Assembly (NCBI GenBank): GCA_028565635.1
Contig: JAOXYB010056822.1
Coordinates: forward strand, 1-11,057
Source of the DNA: Phoronis ovalis
Lineage: Eukaryota; Phoronida; Phoronidae
DNA length: 11,057 nucleotides
Direction of reading: 5' to 3'
The notes below the pieces were generated by a model. That model was not told where the DNA came from. It ran no database searches and saw only the letters and a list, made by a program, of their open reading frames with translations. Of the stretch, positions 1 through 8,909 are shown one piece after another (position 1 is the stretch's first letter; each line of letters starts with the position of its first letter). A program made the position numbers and the translations under genes.

Positions 1-600
1 ATCTATGTGATTTTTTTGTTTGAGCCTTCATTAAGAAGTTACATGTAATTAAAGTTAGATGAATACTGTATGTATTTACCATATTTGAGTTAATCCTGTC
101 CTTTCTCTGTTAGGATAGTATATGTTTATATATATATGATGACAGAAGTGCATGTTAATTAATATATTGAAAAACAATTACAAATAGTTTGTTGCTTGTG
201 ATGAAATCAGCAGAATTTTAATCTTTTTGGAATGTGCTATAAAAACAAAATATATATTTATGTAGTCACATAGACATTTGAGCTATCTTCATGGACAGGT
301 TTCTTATAGGGATAGCTGTAGTGTTCATATTGAAGACATTAATTTAAAGACAATGTAAAATTTTCATTTCAGAAAGTGGTAAGTTTTTTATTGAATGAAT
401 GAAGTATTTTCAAAGATTTTAGTATTAGAGAATTTAAGAATGGGAAATGTTTTCATGTTTTATTGAATTTATAGGAAAGATTGTACAAAATGTCTTTGAA
501 ATTAGGTAAGAATGACTCCCAGGAGATACTATCATTGAAAGTGACTGTATGTGTGTGTGTCATTGAGTGTTCTCCACGATCAATTAAGCTCTGCTCCGCA
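1..600. other. AT-rich noncoding flank
   Basis: I see no coding exon, RNA gene or regulatory site here that stands out. The stretch has many stop codons in all frames, a short TA run (about 128-138) and a short TG run at 546-560. It lies downstream of the minus-strand gene's last poly(A) candidate and is best described as intergenic. Confidence 0.5.
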
Positions 601-627
601 CACTTTTATATCAGTACCGCTGTGTTC

Positions 628-748
628 TTAAATATTGCTCATAATTAACAGTTTATAGGAGCATATTCCAACAGGAAGTGTTTTTTAAATATTGCTCGTA
701 ATCAACATTTTGTATACGTAGGAGCATATTCCAACAGAAAGTATTTTA
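628..748. repeat. Imperfect tandem duplication, 57-64 bp unit
   Basis: Two adjacent copies at 628-684 and 685-748. Each begins TTAAATATTGCTC, carries GGAGCATATTCCAACAG about 30 to 40 bases on, and ends in a GTATTTT/GTGTTTT-like tract. Copy 2 has about 7 extra bases (TATACGTA region) before the shared core. The copies differ at several positions, so the duplication is not recent. No coding potential is seen. Confidence 0.85.
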
Positions 749-1019
749 CTAACAATTAAAGCATGCCTTTTGAAGGTCAAGTTACAACCCACCAGGGTTT
801 CTATTTAGTAATTACTAGTACTTTTTTACAAGCAATTCTACTTATATTCCTTTTAAAAGACAATGAAAACAATTAACATTTTTTTGCTAATGAAATGAAA
901 TATGAGCAATGACATAAATTAATTTGATAACTATATATTTCTTTAATTTATTATTTTGATCAATGGAACTGTATTTCTAATATGCAATTCCTTTCGCCCA
1001 CATAGTCAATTTAAGCAGC

Positions 1020-1910
1020 ATGATAGGATGATTCTCAAAATCGTCCTGTCCTTGTTTAAAGATATGCAATCTATATCTACCACAAAAAACACAGCTGTTT
1101 AATAAGCCTCAAACAGATGAAATCTAGGGGGCTCATAATTTTGGTTCTGCCATCTGCAGCTGTTTCATGAAAATGGTTTAATGAATTTCTTTCATATTAG
1201 GCAGATACACGAGGTACCATGGGGGAAATCATGTAGAATAATTTTTGGATCAGCTCCAACATAGCTGACAAATGACAAATAGAAACACCATTCAAATCGC
1301 ACTACATATTTGTGATGTTTGTCAAATGATTATATGACCCTTAATTGATCTTGATCTTCAAGGTTAAACTAAGTAATCTGGAAAACTATAACAGATACAG
1401 ACATTGTTCCAACTCAAACATGTTACTCTGTTTGACTGCCCGTCAAATGATTACATGACCTTTGCCTTCAAACTAGACTTGCTGCGTCTTGAAAACCACT
1501 TAATTGATGTATGGAATAGTCTGTTGGATATATTTTAAAGATGTGCAATCTGTATCTATATCACAAAAACAAGTGACAGCTGTTGACAAAAATGTGGGGT
1601 CGTACAATTTTGGTTCCATCTGTCTGCAGCTGTTTCGCAAAAACAGATCAGATCCAATATGGCCGAGAAATGACAGATAGAAATACCATTCAACTCACCA
1701 CTACGTGCTTTATGTCATGTCAAATGATTACATGACTTTTGATCTTGCCCTTGATATTCAGGGTCAAACTTAGAATATGTAGTTTCTTTATAACTATATG
1801 ACATTATTTCAACTCACATGTTCATGACGACTCATAATCACAGGACCTTTCACCTTCAAACTAGATTTGCTCTTGCTCAAAAACCGCTCAATGTTTGGGA
1901 ACAGTATTTA
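1020..1910. repeat. Two tandem copies of a diverged ~390-480 bp repeat
   Basis: Copy A is about 1020-1525 and copy B about 1526-1910. Shared anchors in order are: AAAGATRTGCAATCTRTATCTA (1058 and 1537), TTGGTTC..CTGCAGCTGTTTC (1141 and 1610), ATGACARATAGAAAYACCATTCAA (about 1272 and 1670), GTCAAATGATTAYATGAC (about 1320 and 1719), and CCTTCAAACTAGAYTTGCT (about 1467 and 1852). The offset falls from 479 to about 398 bases because copy B lacks about 70 bases found in copy A at 1172-1250. The units contain many GACCTT/TGATCTTGA words. An open frame at 1818-2003 on the plus strand lies partly inside copy B and looks like chance. No terminal inverted repeats or target duplications were found, so the element class is unknown; a non-autonomous mobile element or satellite monomer is possible. 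Confidence 0.8.
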
Positions 1911-1989
1911 TTTAATATGCAACATCCCATTAGGTCAAAAGGTTATATTTATGAAATTGCTCAGAAAAGTGTTTCAAAGGTAACTAACT

Positions 1990-2055
1990 TAAGGTCATTT
2001 TGAGGTACTTTAACGTAGGTCAATTTTAAAAGGTCACTTCAAATCACATAGGTCA
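1990..2055 (+). repeat. Cluster of AGGTCA/AGGTAC-like words
   Basis: AGGTCA occurs four times between 1992 and 2054 (TTAAGGTCATT, GTAGGTCAATT, AAAGGTCACTT, ATAGGTCAAGT), with AGGTAACT and AGGTACTT nearby. AGGTCA is the nuclear-receptor half-site, but spacing is irregular and the words continue the GACCTT-rich repeat just upstream, so a repeat origin is the simpler reading. No known function is implied. Confidence 0.5.
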
Positions 2056-2184
2056 AGTTATAGTTTCAACTTCGAACAGGTTGTATACTTGAACGATATT
2101 TAACATGTGACTTGGTTGTCAGCGAATTATTGTAATATACCAGAATTAAGTCTACTTGATAATTTCTGATCAACAAATGTATAA

Positions 2185-2190
2185 TTTATT
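2185..2190 (-). terminator. Candidate poly(A) signal AATAAA for the distal 3' end
   Basis: The minus strand reads AATAAA here, about 400 bases past the TAG that closes candidate exon 2670-2594. The distance is ordinary for an animal 3' UTR, but the hexamer is common in AT-rich DNA and no strong downstream GT-rich element is evident. Confidence 0.35.
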
Positions 2191-2593
2191 AATAATAATG
2201 TTTACAATTTTCCCCACAGACTGGGTTCAGTCTTGGATATATTATTATAATATTTGTGTACTATAAGAATTGTAACTTAATTTGCACCAAAAAAAGCACC
2301 AATTCAATATACATTTTAAATACTGCATTACTTATTTAAATATTTGATACTTACCCCTCATTTCCTTTTATATTACAACACCCAATTTTATATATTTCTA
2401 TTTTCATTGCCGAAATGATGTTATTAATATTACTGAAGTTATGAAATAAAAGTAAAATTGACAATTAGCAATATATTAACCTCAGGATATGATCAATCCA
2501 CAGGCTGCTTCATTTTGAAGTTCTGCAATGAAGACTAAACATTATATTATGAAATTATGCATATTCGGCCATTAGATTATGTAGGACATAATT

Positions 2594-2670
2594 CTAATCA
2601 TTTCCATCCACCAGTACATACTCAACATCAGATAATCTTTCTAGTTGGGGGTTGTATGATGACTTGTTTT
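2594..2670 (-). CDS. Candidate distal terminal exon of the zinc-finger gene
   Basis: The minus strand has an acceptor (TTCCAG) before 2670 and a frame that runs 24 codons to TAG at 2596-2594. The tail begins NKSSYNPQLE and ends YVLVDGND, an acidic, protein-like C-terminus. The acceptor is phase 1, which matches the phase 1 donor of exon 4742-4683. Two other AG acceptors lie just upstream (exon starts 2681 or 2678); in those the same frame would be phase 2. If they were joined to the phase 1 exon the frame would shift and close after about a dozen codons. The pyrimidine tract (CTCTTTTT...CATCTTT) lies 20-45 bases upstream, which leaves the choice of AG open. I do not recognise the sequence. 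The call rests on frame, phase and composition only. Confidence 0.42.
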
Positions 2671-3219
2671 CTGGAATTCTGCTGTCCCCAACAAAGATGA
2701 CGATGAGCGAGTGAATTAAAAAGAGACTTATACAGTTGATATATTGTGACAACTGATGCAACATCTGCCAATACCTATATTTATGTAAGGGATAATTGAG
2801 ACCAGTAAAAAAATGTAAAACATGAAAATTATACAGTTTATTATAGTTTCTTATATTTTACTACAAAACAGTTATACTTCATAGTTCACTTATTAAATAA
2901 GCATATAATTATTACATGCAACTAAAAAGTACAGTCATATGATACTAAAACCTCACTACGTCAAAAATAAGCAATAATTAAGTAGATCCAAATGCCGACA
3001 ACAAAGTATTGCAAAAAATGATCACCGTATAGATTCTACATGCAAATAATCATACGAAAGGTACTTGATTAAAATTGTTACATAAAGTGATGCTATAGTG
3101 TTAAAAAAAAGTGTTCTAATTTCGTTGTATTTTGTCACCTAGTACTAATAAATTTCCTATTAATTTGCCTATTATCAACATAATGCAATGGAACGCTAAC
3201 CTTGGAGATTGACTACCCA

Positions 3220-3227
3220 TGACGTCA
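3220..3227. promoter_or_regulatory. Perfect CRE palindrome TGACGTCA
   Basis: A full 8-base cAMP-response-element palindrome sits in otherwise CpG-poor, AT-rich sequence (context CCATGACGTCATGC). CREB/ATF proteins bind this sequence in animals. There is no adjacent promoter signal that I can support, so regulatory function is only a possibility. Confidence 0.35.
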
Positions 3228-3416
3228 TGCAGTTTTTGATATGTTAATTTGTACATCTCATCAATAGTAATACTCCTTATACTTTTGTTTATAATTGCTA
3301 CACAAAATAATTTACTTAATATTAAATAACCATATATCTTATAAATGAATTTAACAACAGTAATGCTAACAATAATTAAAAATGCAATGCTACCGTATTG
3401 TACTTAACTTTGACAG

Positions 3417-3469
3417 AAACTACCGTAAGCTGACAAGTTGAAACTACCGTAAGCTGACAAGCTGAAACT
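3417..3469. repeat. 24-bp direct tandem repeat, 2.2 copies
   Basis: AAACTACCGTAAGCTGACAA followed by GTTG (3417-3440) is repeated with a single change, GCTG, at 3441-3464; a third start (AAACT) follows. The near identity suggests a recent local duplication or a very short minisatellite. Confidence 0.9.
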
Positions 3470-4378
3470 TCACAGCAAATAACTTATTATATCTATTGAG
3501 CCAACATTTCAAGCAATTCTGACTTTAAAATCATAAACTGAAATTGTTTTTTTTATGTTCAAATTTTCATGAATTCCTAATACTTATTGATTTGATACAA
3601 CCCTGAAGTAAAATGTCCCAAATATGCAACACGTGTGCACTAACGTCTGTAGTTTATCCAAAGATAATGATCAAGCTCCCTATCTGTGTAGCTGTTGTCA
3701 AGTTAAATACATAACTGATCCTTGGTATATATATATACATAACCTTTAAATACTTGCTACTATAGCTAGTATATTGCCCAACAATATAAAATCCTAAACT
3801 CAGGCAGCATGCAGTGTTCCAAAAACTAGTGTTAAGTATGGTATACAATTCCAAGACATGCAAGATCAAACTATATAAAATGAAAAAGCTAGTCAAAATC
3901 TAACTTATCACTATCACTTATTCAATATTATAACAGATAATATGTAATAAATACATTGTAAGTTCCAGTTACTGATGAGATTTGTGACATATATGCGACA
4001 AAAAAAGGAAAAGAGGACTTTCTAATAAAAAATAAAGCAAAAAATGACTAGACTTAGATCATTCCAAATATTTTTGTATATTATGTCAGTTTTTGAAATA
4101 TATGCTACACATAGCAACATGTATGACCGAAGTGAACACTACATTTTGTCAGTTTTTTTGTACTAAACATATTGCACAGCATAAAATTTCCTTTTAGTTG
4201 TGACAATCTTGAAAAAAACTAAGTTCTCATAAATGAACAAAACTGTATATTATAGTTATAATGCCAAAAAGTTGAATCCACTGCTGACACTATTTATCTA
4301 GCTTATCCAAAAACAAATAAAAAAGGAAATTCTTACATGTTAGTATGAGAACTAATAGTAAATTATCAAGTTCTTCAA

Positions 4379-4570
4379 TCACTGTTTAATGTGACAAATC
4401 AACATATGTTGCAAGTAGTACAAACGAAACCTAGAGTTATATTTTCTACCACATTTCCCACATGTGTAGCTAATAACCGTTTTCTTTCTTGCGTGTAAGG
4501 TGAATGGTTTTCCCACAGCGATACCAATTAATCTTTTGCTATTCTCATCATCTAAGTTCCATTTCTGTAT
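4379..4570 (-). CDS. Alternative terminal exon with a zinc-finger-like Cys pair
   Basis: A strong acceptor (TTTTCATTTCAG) precedes 4570. In phase 0 the exon runs 63 codons to TGA at 4381-4379. Residues 1-34 are charged and basic (LHARKK at 25-30). Residues 35-60 start YTCGKCGRKY, a typical C2H2 first half with Cys37 and Cys40, and end QHMLICH, giving possible ligands His55, Cys59 and His60. The Cys-to-His gap is 14 rather than the usual 12, so the finger is non-canonical and may be CCHC-like or degenerate. The opening resembles the first finger in lola-type insect isoforms. Phase 0 matches the donor of the long exon ending at 6872, so this exon can replace 6020-5823 as a C-terminus. Read in phase 1 (after exon 4742-4683) it closes after seven codons at TGA 4550-4548. 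No AATAAA follows closely on the minus strand, which weakens the case for a terminal exon. Confidence 0.62.
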   Translation of the reverse strand: MQKWNLDDENSKRLIGIAVGKPFTLHARKKTVISYTCGKCGRKYNSRFRLYYLQHMLICHIKQ

Positions 4571-4682
4571 CTGAAATGAATGAAAATGAAGAAATGGAAA
4601 ATGAGTAGCATTCATACCATTCTTAGGTTACTTGTGATAACAGCCTAGTGTCTACTAAATGAACACGGTAGATTTTTCTCAC

Positions 4683-4742
4683 CAAATCTATGTCTAGGTG
4701 TGTAACCATGTCCAGCAGCTTCAATATTGGCCATTTTGTTTA
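4683..4742 (-). CDS. Candidate 20-codon symmetric exon after the zinc fingers
   Basis: The minus strand has an acceptor (TACTGTTTCAG) before 4742 and a donor (TTTG|GTGAGA) after 4683. The 60-base exon is phase 1 at both ends. It links to the optional phase 1 donor of the zinc-finger exon at 5843 and to the phase 1 acceptor of exon 2670. The peptide contains NKMANIEAAG and GYTPRHRF. It also holds an ATG in a favourable context (AACAAAATGG), so it might instead be an alternative start. A second frame here is open for about 38 codons (WPILKLLDMV at its start), but it opens at TAA directly after the acceptor, so it does not suit this splice site. Family unknown. Confidence 0.4.
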
Positions 4743-4803
4743 CTGAAACAGTACATTATGTACATCTATAGCCACAAAGAGGAAGCGTTACCTGAACGAT
4801 TCA

Positions 4804-5154
4804 AAGGTGATTTAAGAAGGCTGTAGGTAGGTGAGTGTTATAGACTGGGCAACATTTTAGAATGACCTTGAAAAGTGGGTCAAACTATCATCCGAAACTT
4901 CTAACATTTTTTGTGATTGTCAACCCATATCTTGAAATGCTTGACACTTATGTACAGAGATCGTTTTAAATCAGGTAAATATAGTATTGATTTTGATCTG
5001 GAGCATTTCCAAATACGGTCGACTGGTGGCCCTATTTGTTCCTCGTAAGAATAGTTGCTGGGATAATTTTAAGGTGCATTTATGAAGGCCAGAGGTGAGC
5101 GGGTGTTAATGGCTAGGTGGTATTTTAGAATGACCTCGAATAGTTGGTCAACTT
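4804..5154. repeat. Two related ~83-bp repeat copies in an intron
   Basis: Copy 1 (4804-4886) and copy 2 (5071-5154) are direct repeats offset by about 268 bases. Shared words include AAGGTG..TTTA.GAAGGC, GGTGAG.G.GTGTTA, and ATTTTAGAATGACCT.GAA..GTTGGTCAA-like text. Both copies keep an open minus-strand frame with a shared FxVILK and a similar following stretch, but each ends in a stop soon after. This suggests a diverged mobile element whose boundaries I cannot define. The stretch between copies holds a 55-codon ATG-less minus-strand frame (4901-5068). Confidence 0.7.
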
Positions 5155-5660
5155 GATTTTGACATTTTCCCACATGCGTCATATGAAGTTGATGGACATC
5201 ACAAAAATTGATGTTATTACGACACAAAGGAAACGCACAACAGATCACAGGTAACCACCATGCAGCACTGTATTAGCCTGCTAGGCCTGAAGGAAAAAAC
5301 AAGTAACATGTTCAAACAACAAAGTTTCATGACCAACATCACTTATCAACAGCATAGATACATACTAATAATGCAATCATATGAATTTTTTTATCAGAAG
5401 TATTGCTACTAAAAGCCAACATAATTACATTGTACAATGTACAAATTAAACAGAGTTGAACAATAAATTGCAAAACTTAACAGAAGGAAGAGGTTAATAG
5501 ATTAGTACTAGACTACAGGTATAACAAATAGAATGGCTTCTACATGGTATGCATACGGCTGGCAATCCAAATGCAATTTTATCCAAATCCTAGCACTATG
5601 AACAGAGTCTTGCATCACATAAGTTACTACAGCTATCGAAATCTATGCACATCAATCTAG
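5155..5660. other. Noncoding intronic sequence
   Basis: I see no exon, repeat or RNA gene between the repeat pair and the proximal poly(A) candidate. The region is AT-rich with frequent stops on both strands. Confidence 0.45.
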
Positions 5661-5672
5661 TTCTCGTACCTG

Positions 5673-5678
5673 TTTATT
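5673..5678 (-). terminator. Candidate proximal poly(A) signal AATAAA
   Basis: The minus strand reads AATAAA about 145 bases past the TAA (5825-5823) that closes the zinc-finger exon when its internal donor is not used. The spacing suits a short 3' UTR and a GT-containing stretch follows (GATTGATGTGC). It supports a short isoform ending just after the two fingers. Confidence 0.45.
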
Positions 5679-5822
5679 TGCAACTAGACAGCTAATATGA
5701 TTACTGATGCTTTACTGCCATGGGTTCATTATTTGTCGAAGCATCACCTACAAAATATGGTACTATGTAAATTTAGATACAACAGGTGAAAAACCAAATA
5801 CTACAGCTGCCAACAATTGGCT

Positions 5823-6020
5823 TTAGTGTGGTTGAACCTCACCGTGTGCTTGATGCATGTGTCGCTGGAGCGTCGACTTGTGTTGGTATTTTTTACCACA
5901 ACCACGAACTTCACATGTAAATGTAGGTGGATTTTCTGAATGTTTCTCTTCAGTATGGCACAATAATAGGGAGAGACTGCTGAAATGTTTCTGGCAAATT
6001 TTACAAACACTATGGGATGT
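5823..6020 (-). CDS. Exon with two C2H2 zinc fingers
   Basis: The exon starts after a clean acceptor (TATTTTTCAG) at 6020 in phase 0, matching the donor at 6872. Finger 1 uses Cys6, Cys9, His22, His27 (C-x2-C-x12-H-x4-H; CKICQKHF start). Finger 2 uses Cys36, Cys41, His54, His59 (C-x4-C-x12-H-x4-H; GCGKKYQHKSTLQRH core) with the hydrophobic Leu51 expected of the fold. The linker is longer than the TGEKP type. Such paired fingers usually bind DNA or mediate contacts in nuclear proteins. Reading on gives 65 codons and TAA at 5825-5823, with AATAAA nearby. A good donor (CACG|GTGAGG, exon end 5843) lies right after the last His and would instead give a phase 1 junction to 4742-4683. So this exon may be terminal or internal. 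Finger identification is firm; isoform structure is inference. Confidence 0.85.
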   Translation of the reverse strand, partial: TSHSVCKICQKHFSSLSLLLCHTEEKHSENPPTFTCEVRGCGKKYQHKSTLQRHMHQAHGEVQPH

Positions 6021-6871
6021 CTGAAAAATAATTTTGTGAAACTACTATCACAAGGTTTGATATATAATAAAAATACATAGGATGTATCTTTTCTCCAAGT
6101 TTTGTTTATTTCTGTTGAAAATGGTGTATTTTTACCATCTACAGATGAGTCAGCGTAATAGGTTACTAACTAGGTGTAGAAATCTGTATCTAATTCAAGC
6201 CTTTCCTGAAATTTTCAGGGTCATGAAATCATAACAGATAACAATGATTTAATCCTCCACAACAAACAAGCCAATGAAAGGGCACATGCCTGGATACAAA
6301 GGAACTTGCGCCAGTAAGCATAGGAAGTTTATGTTGGCAATGTTTCTAAAGACAGGTGTGTTATAATTATCAAACTTGGAGAAAAGAACTAAATTAAAGC
6401 AGGTGACTAAGTTTTAGAAAAGCAAGCAAAAAGTGTGAATAAATAAGAACATTCTAGAAATCATTGCCTAGGATTACTATAAAGATGAACAGGAAAAATA
6501 TAATTGTCTAGTTTATATTAACTAAAAGACATGCAGAGAGCAAAGTTGACATACAAAACAGTTCACAACAAAAGATGAACCATTACAGTGCACAGCATAA
6601 AGATATAATGTGCACTACTGTTTCACAGTTATAATGAATCAAGTAAGAAAGACAACGAAAACAACCAGCCAAGACAAACATATAGAGTAATATATATTTG
6701 CCAAATACTGGCTAGTAGAGAAGGTCTAGTAGACAATGCATTTTATAAATTGGTTTACTAAGATTTGTTTAATGGCAGTAGCGAAGCATTAGATAGACAT
6801 TAGTTACGATTGGTAGGTTGTGTTTACTTGTTTGAGATACAGTTAATAGCGTTATGAGCAGTAAAACCTAC
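6021..6871 (-). other. Intron between the long exon and the zinc-finger exon
   Basis: The 851-base intron is bounded by donor GAG|GTAGGT (6872/6871) and acceptor TTTTTCAG (6021). No further exon with compatible phase was convincing. A short minus-strand frame near 6250-6320 (contains VPLYPGMCPF) is open for some 20 codons but has no clear splice sites. Confidence 0.6.
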
Positions 6872-8778
6872 CTCGGAAGTATTAGATGAATCCCCAGCTG
6901 CAAAACTTCCATCGGATCTCTTTAGACCAGGAGAAGGTTGGTTAGACATTCTTTGTGGTGATGAGGAAGGTAGAAATCGCATACTTGGCAACATACCCTG
7001 TTGTAAAGGAACCTGGTTCATAGCACCATTTGATGGAAGTTGCATTCTCATTGGATTAAACACACCTGCATTATTGCTATGGGCATATCCTGGCCTTGGT
7101 TGACTCCAAGGCAGTGTATTTACCATAGGATTATCAGGTGGCCGGAGTCCACCAAAGGCAGCTCCTGGACTTTGAGGCGGCATTAGCATTATATTTGGAC
7201 TTCTGGGAGACATAGTAGGTGATTGTCTGTACGTTACTCCAGGACTACTAACTCGCTGTGGAAAACTTGTTCTGTATGTTGCCTGGGGACTCATAACAAT
7301 AAGATTTTCAGGGCGCGATGGACTTGGAGCAGTTACATGCTGAAAAGGAAGGTCTGGCATTGTGTCAGCTTTAAATAAAGTGTCATCCGTGAGAGAGGAA
7401 TTCTGTGCCTGTGCAGGTTTAGATGGCGTTGACTGGTTCAGCTGCTGCTGTGACTGGTATTTACTTAGAGTAGATTCTTGTAAAATACTGGAAATAAACA
7501 ACGAATCAGCACTTGGAGGTCTTTCTGGGGGTGACAACATTGGATTACTTGAAGTAGGTGACATCATCGGATTACTTGAAGTAGACAAAGGTGAACTTCT
7601 GGATGATAATGTGGCACTTGAAGTAAATAGTGATGAACTTATAGCTGCTGGTGTCTTATCCTTTCTGGCAGATAAAAAATGCTTTTGTAAAGAATGTAGT
7701 TTTTCTATCATTGAGACAGTATTAACCGATGTGGTTTCAACATTAACATTCACTACGGAAGGCTTACTGGATGCAGCAGGAAGGTTAGTCATGACGTTTT
7801 CCTGAGATGAGAAGTTCGTTGTGGGTTGTGACACTGAAACTGTGTCATTTGGTGAGGACACTTGCGCTGTGGGTGACAATGGACTGTCAGGTTGCTCTTG
7901 TTTCGGTGGCCATGCTATTCGTTCAAGGCTTACTATAGGAACCATGTTCTTTTTTGTACCAGCATCTGCACCTTTGGTCTTTGCATTGCCAGGTTTTGAA
8001 TTTTCAGCTCCTAGACTATCATTTATTTCTCTGAGTATGCTATTATCTTTGGTATCACTCTCCTTGCTTTCGTCCGATTTTTCTCTATGTGATTTTTCTT
8101 CAGTATTTTGGAGAGTCGTTGAATTACTTGAAACTTGTGCTGAAGGTGAAGTTGCTGTTCGTAATGATGTTGTAGATGTTGCCGGTACAGACTGGTTCGT
8201 AGGGGAAACAACAGGAAGTGGCTGCTGAGACATTATCGGAGGCGGAGAGGTTGGCAATTGTGCTTGTGACATCTGCACCATAGAGTTTTGTACAGTGCTT
8301 GATCCTGTTCCTGGAAATTGCATGGGTCTGGTCATTCTTTGTACTCCAAATGGCGGTCGAATAGGAAGTAGGCCTCTTTGGTGAGCTATCCCTGGCTGCC
8401 TAGGTGCCATCATGCGCTGTGGAGCCATCATAGGCTGACGTGGAGACATCATTCGTTGTTGGGGAGATGACATAGACGGGCGTTGCATTAACATTGGTTG
8501 TCTAGGACCCATTGGTTGAGGTGGTCTTGGAGGACGTACTCCTGGATCCAGTTTCTTTTTCTTTGTCATTGCCATCTGTTTTTGTTGCAGGAGTAGATTT
8601 TGTTGAACTCGTGCCATCTGTTCTAGACTTCTTTTATTAGCGGACCTTTGTGTATTGGGATTTGTGGGCTTGGTGACAGCAGGGTGAGTTCCTGGTTCTA
8701 CCTTCACATTTGCTACATTGGTTGGATAAGCTGCAGGCTGCAACTGAATTGTACCTGGTGCGGCATAATTTACCACGT
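6872..8778 (-). CDS. Long disordered Pro/Met/Gln/Ser-rich exon of a putative zinc-finger regulator
   Basis: This 1907-base exon starts at an acceptor (CTCTTTACAG) in phase 1 and ends at a near-perfect donor (GAG|GTAGGT) in phase 0, giving 635 codons. The open frame itself runs a little further both ways (8839-6824), into intron. In order: a VKVEPG motif matching the SUMO consensus (near 8705); a Gln-rich, probably helical or coiled stretch (KRSLEQMARVQQ start) ending in KKKK, a possible nuclear signal (8563-8552); a Pro/Met/Arg/Gln-rich part with repeated PRQPM and QRMM units (about 8550-8300); a Ser/Thr-rich part; a charged Lys/Glu/Asp segment (about 8110-8015); more Ser/Pro-rich sequence with many SP sites; a Met/Pro/Gln-rich end. 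A 27-bp tandem duplication lies at 7531-7584. No folded domain is evident. With the zinc fingers that follow, a nuclear transcription cofactor or DNA-binding regulator is the best guess. I do not recognise the family. Confidence 0.88.
7531..7584 (-). repeat. 27-bp in-frame tandem duplication inside the long exon
   Basis: Two units (7531-7557 and 7558-7584) differ at few bases and encode nine-residue repeats, SNPMMSPTS-like followed by SNPMLSPPE-like. The duplication keeps frame and fits expansion of disordered Ser/Pro sequence. Confidence 0.88.
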
Positions 8779-8909
8779 CTGTAAAGAGATCAAAGACTAA
8801 CTGAAAACTTAAACAACTTATATTGTATATACATATCAAAGTTAATTTAAATTATTACCAAAACATTATTACATAACCGCCTTTACAGCATGTTGCAGAA
8901 AGAGCTCAC

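Larger units (their letters stand above)
2720..4378. other. AT-rich intronic or 3' UTR sequence, no gene seen
   Basis: This 1.6 kb is very AT-rich. It holds a CRE-type palindrome (3220-3227), a 24-bp tandem pair (3417-3469) and a TATATATATATACA run (about 3727-3740). An 80-codon minus-strand open frame at 3654-3896 encodes a Tyr/Ile/Leu-rich product with no motif and is likely chance. If the distal exon 2670-2594 is used, the region is intron; if exon 4570-4379 is terminal, the part nearest 4378 is its 3' UTR. No canonical AATAAA occurs on the minus strand between 4378 and about 2842. Confidence 0.5.

Noticed and set aside
1818-2003. 61-codon plus-strand frame
   Set aside because: It runs through repeat copy B, and the matching part of copy A is not open in the same way.
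3654-3896. 80-codon hydrophobic minus-strand frame
   Set aside because: AT-rich composition, no motif, no splice or promoter context. The membrane-like look is a product of T-rich codons.
5801-6010. 69-codon minus-strand frame over the zinc-finger exon
   Set aside because: It is out of frame with the Cys/His ligands; the finger frame explains the region.
8023-8211. Second minus-strand frame of 62 codons
   Set aside because: Lies wholly within the long exon in another frame; its apparent composition comes from the same repeated codons.
7362-8228. Two plus-strand open frames (147 and 135 codons) opposite the long exon
   Set aside because: They are antisense shadows of the low-stop Ser/Pro/Gln-rich exon. 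They have no splice context and no motif.
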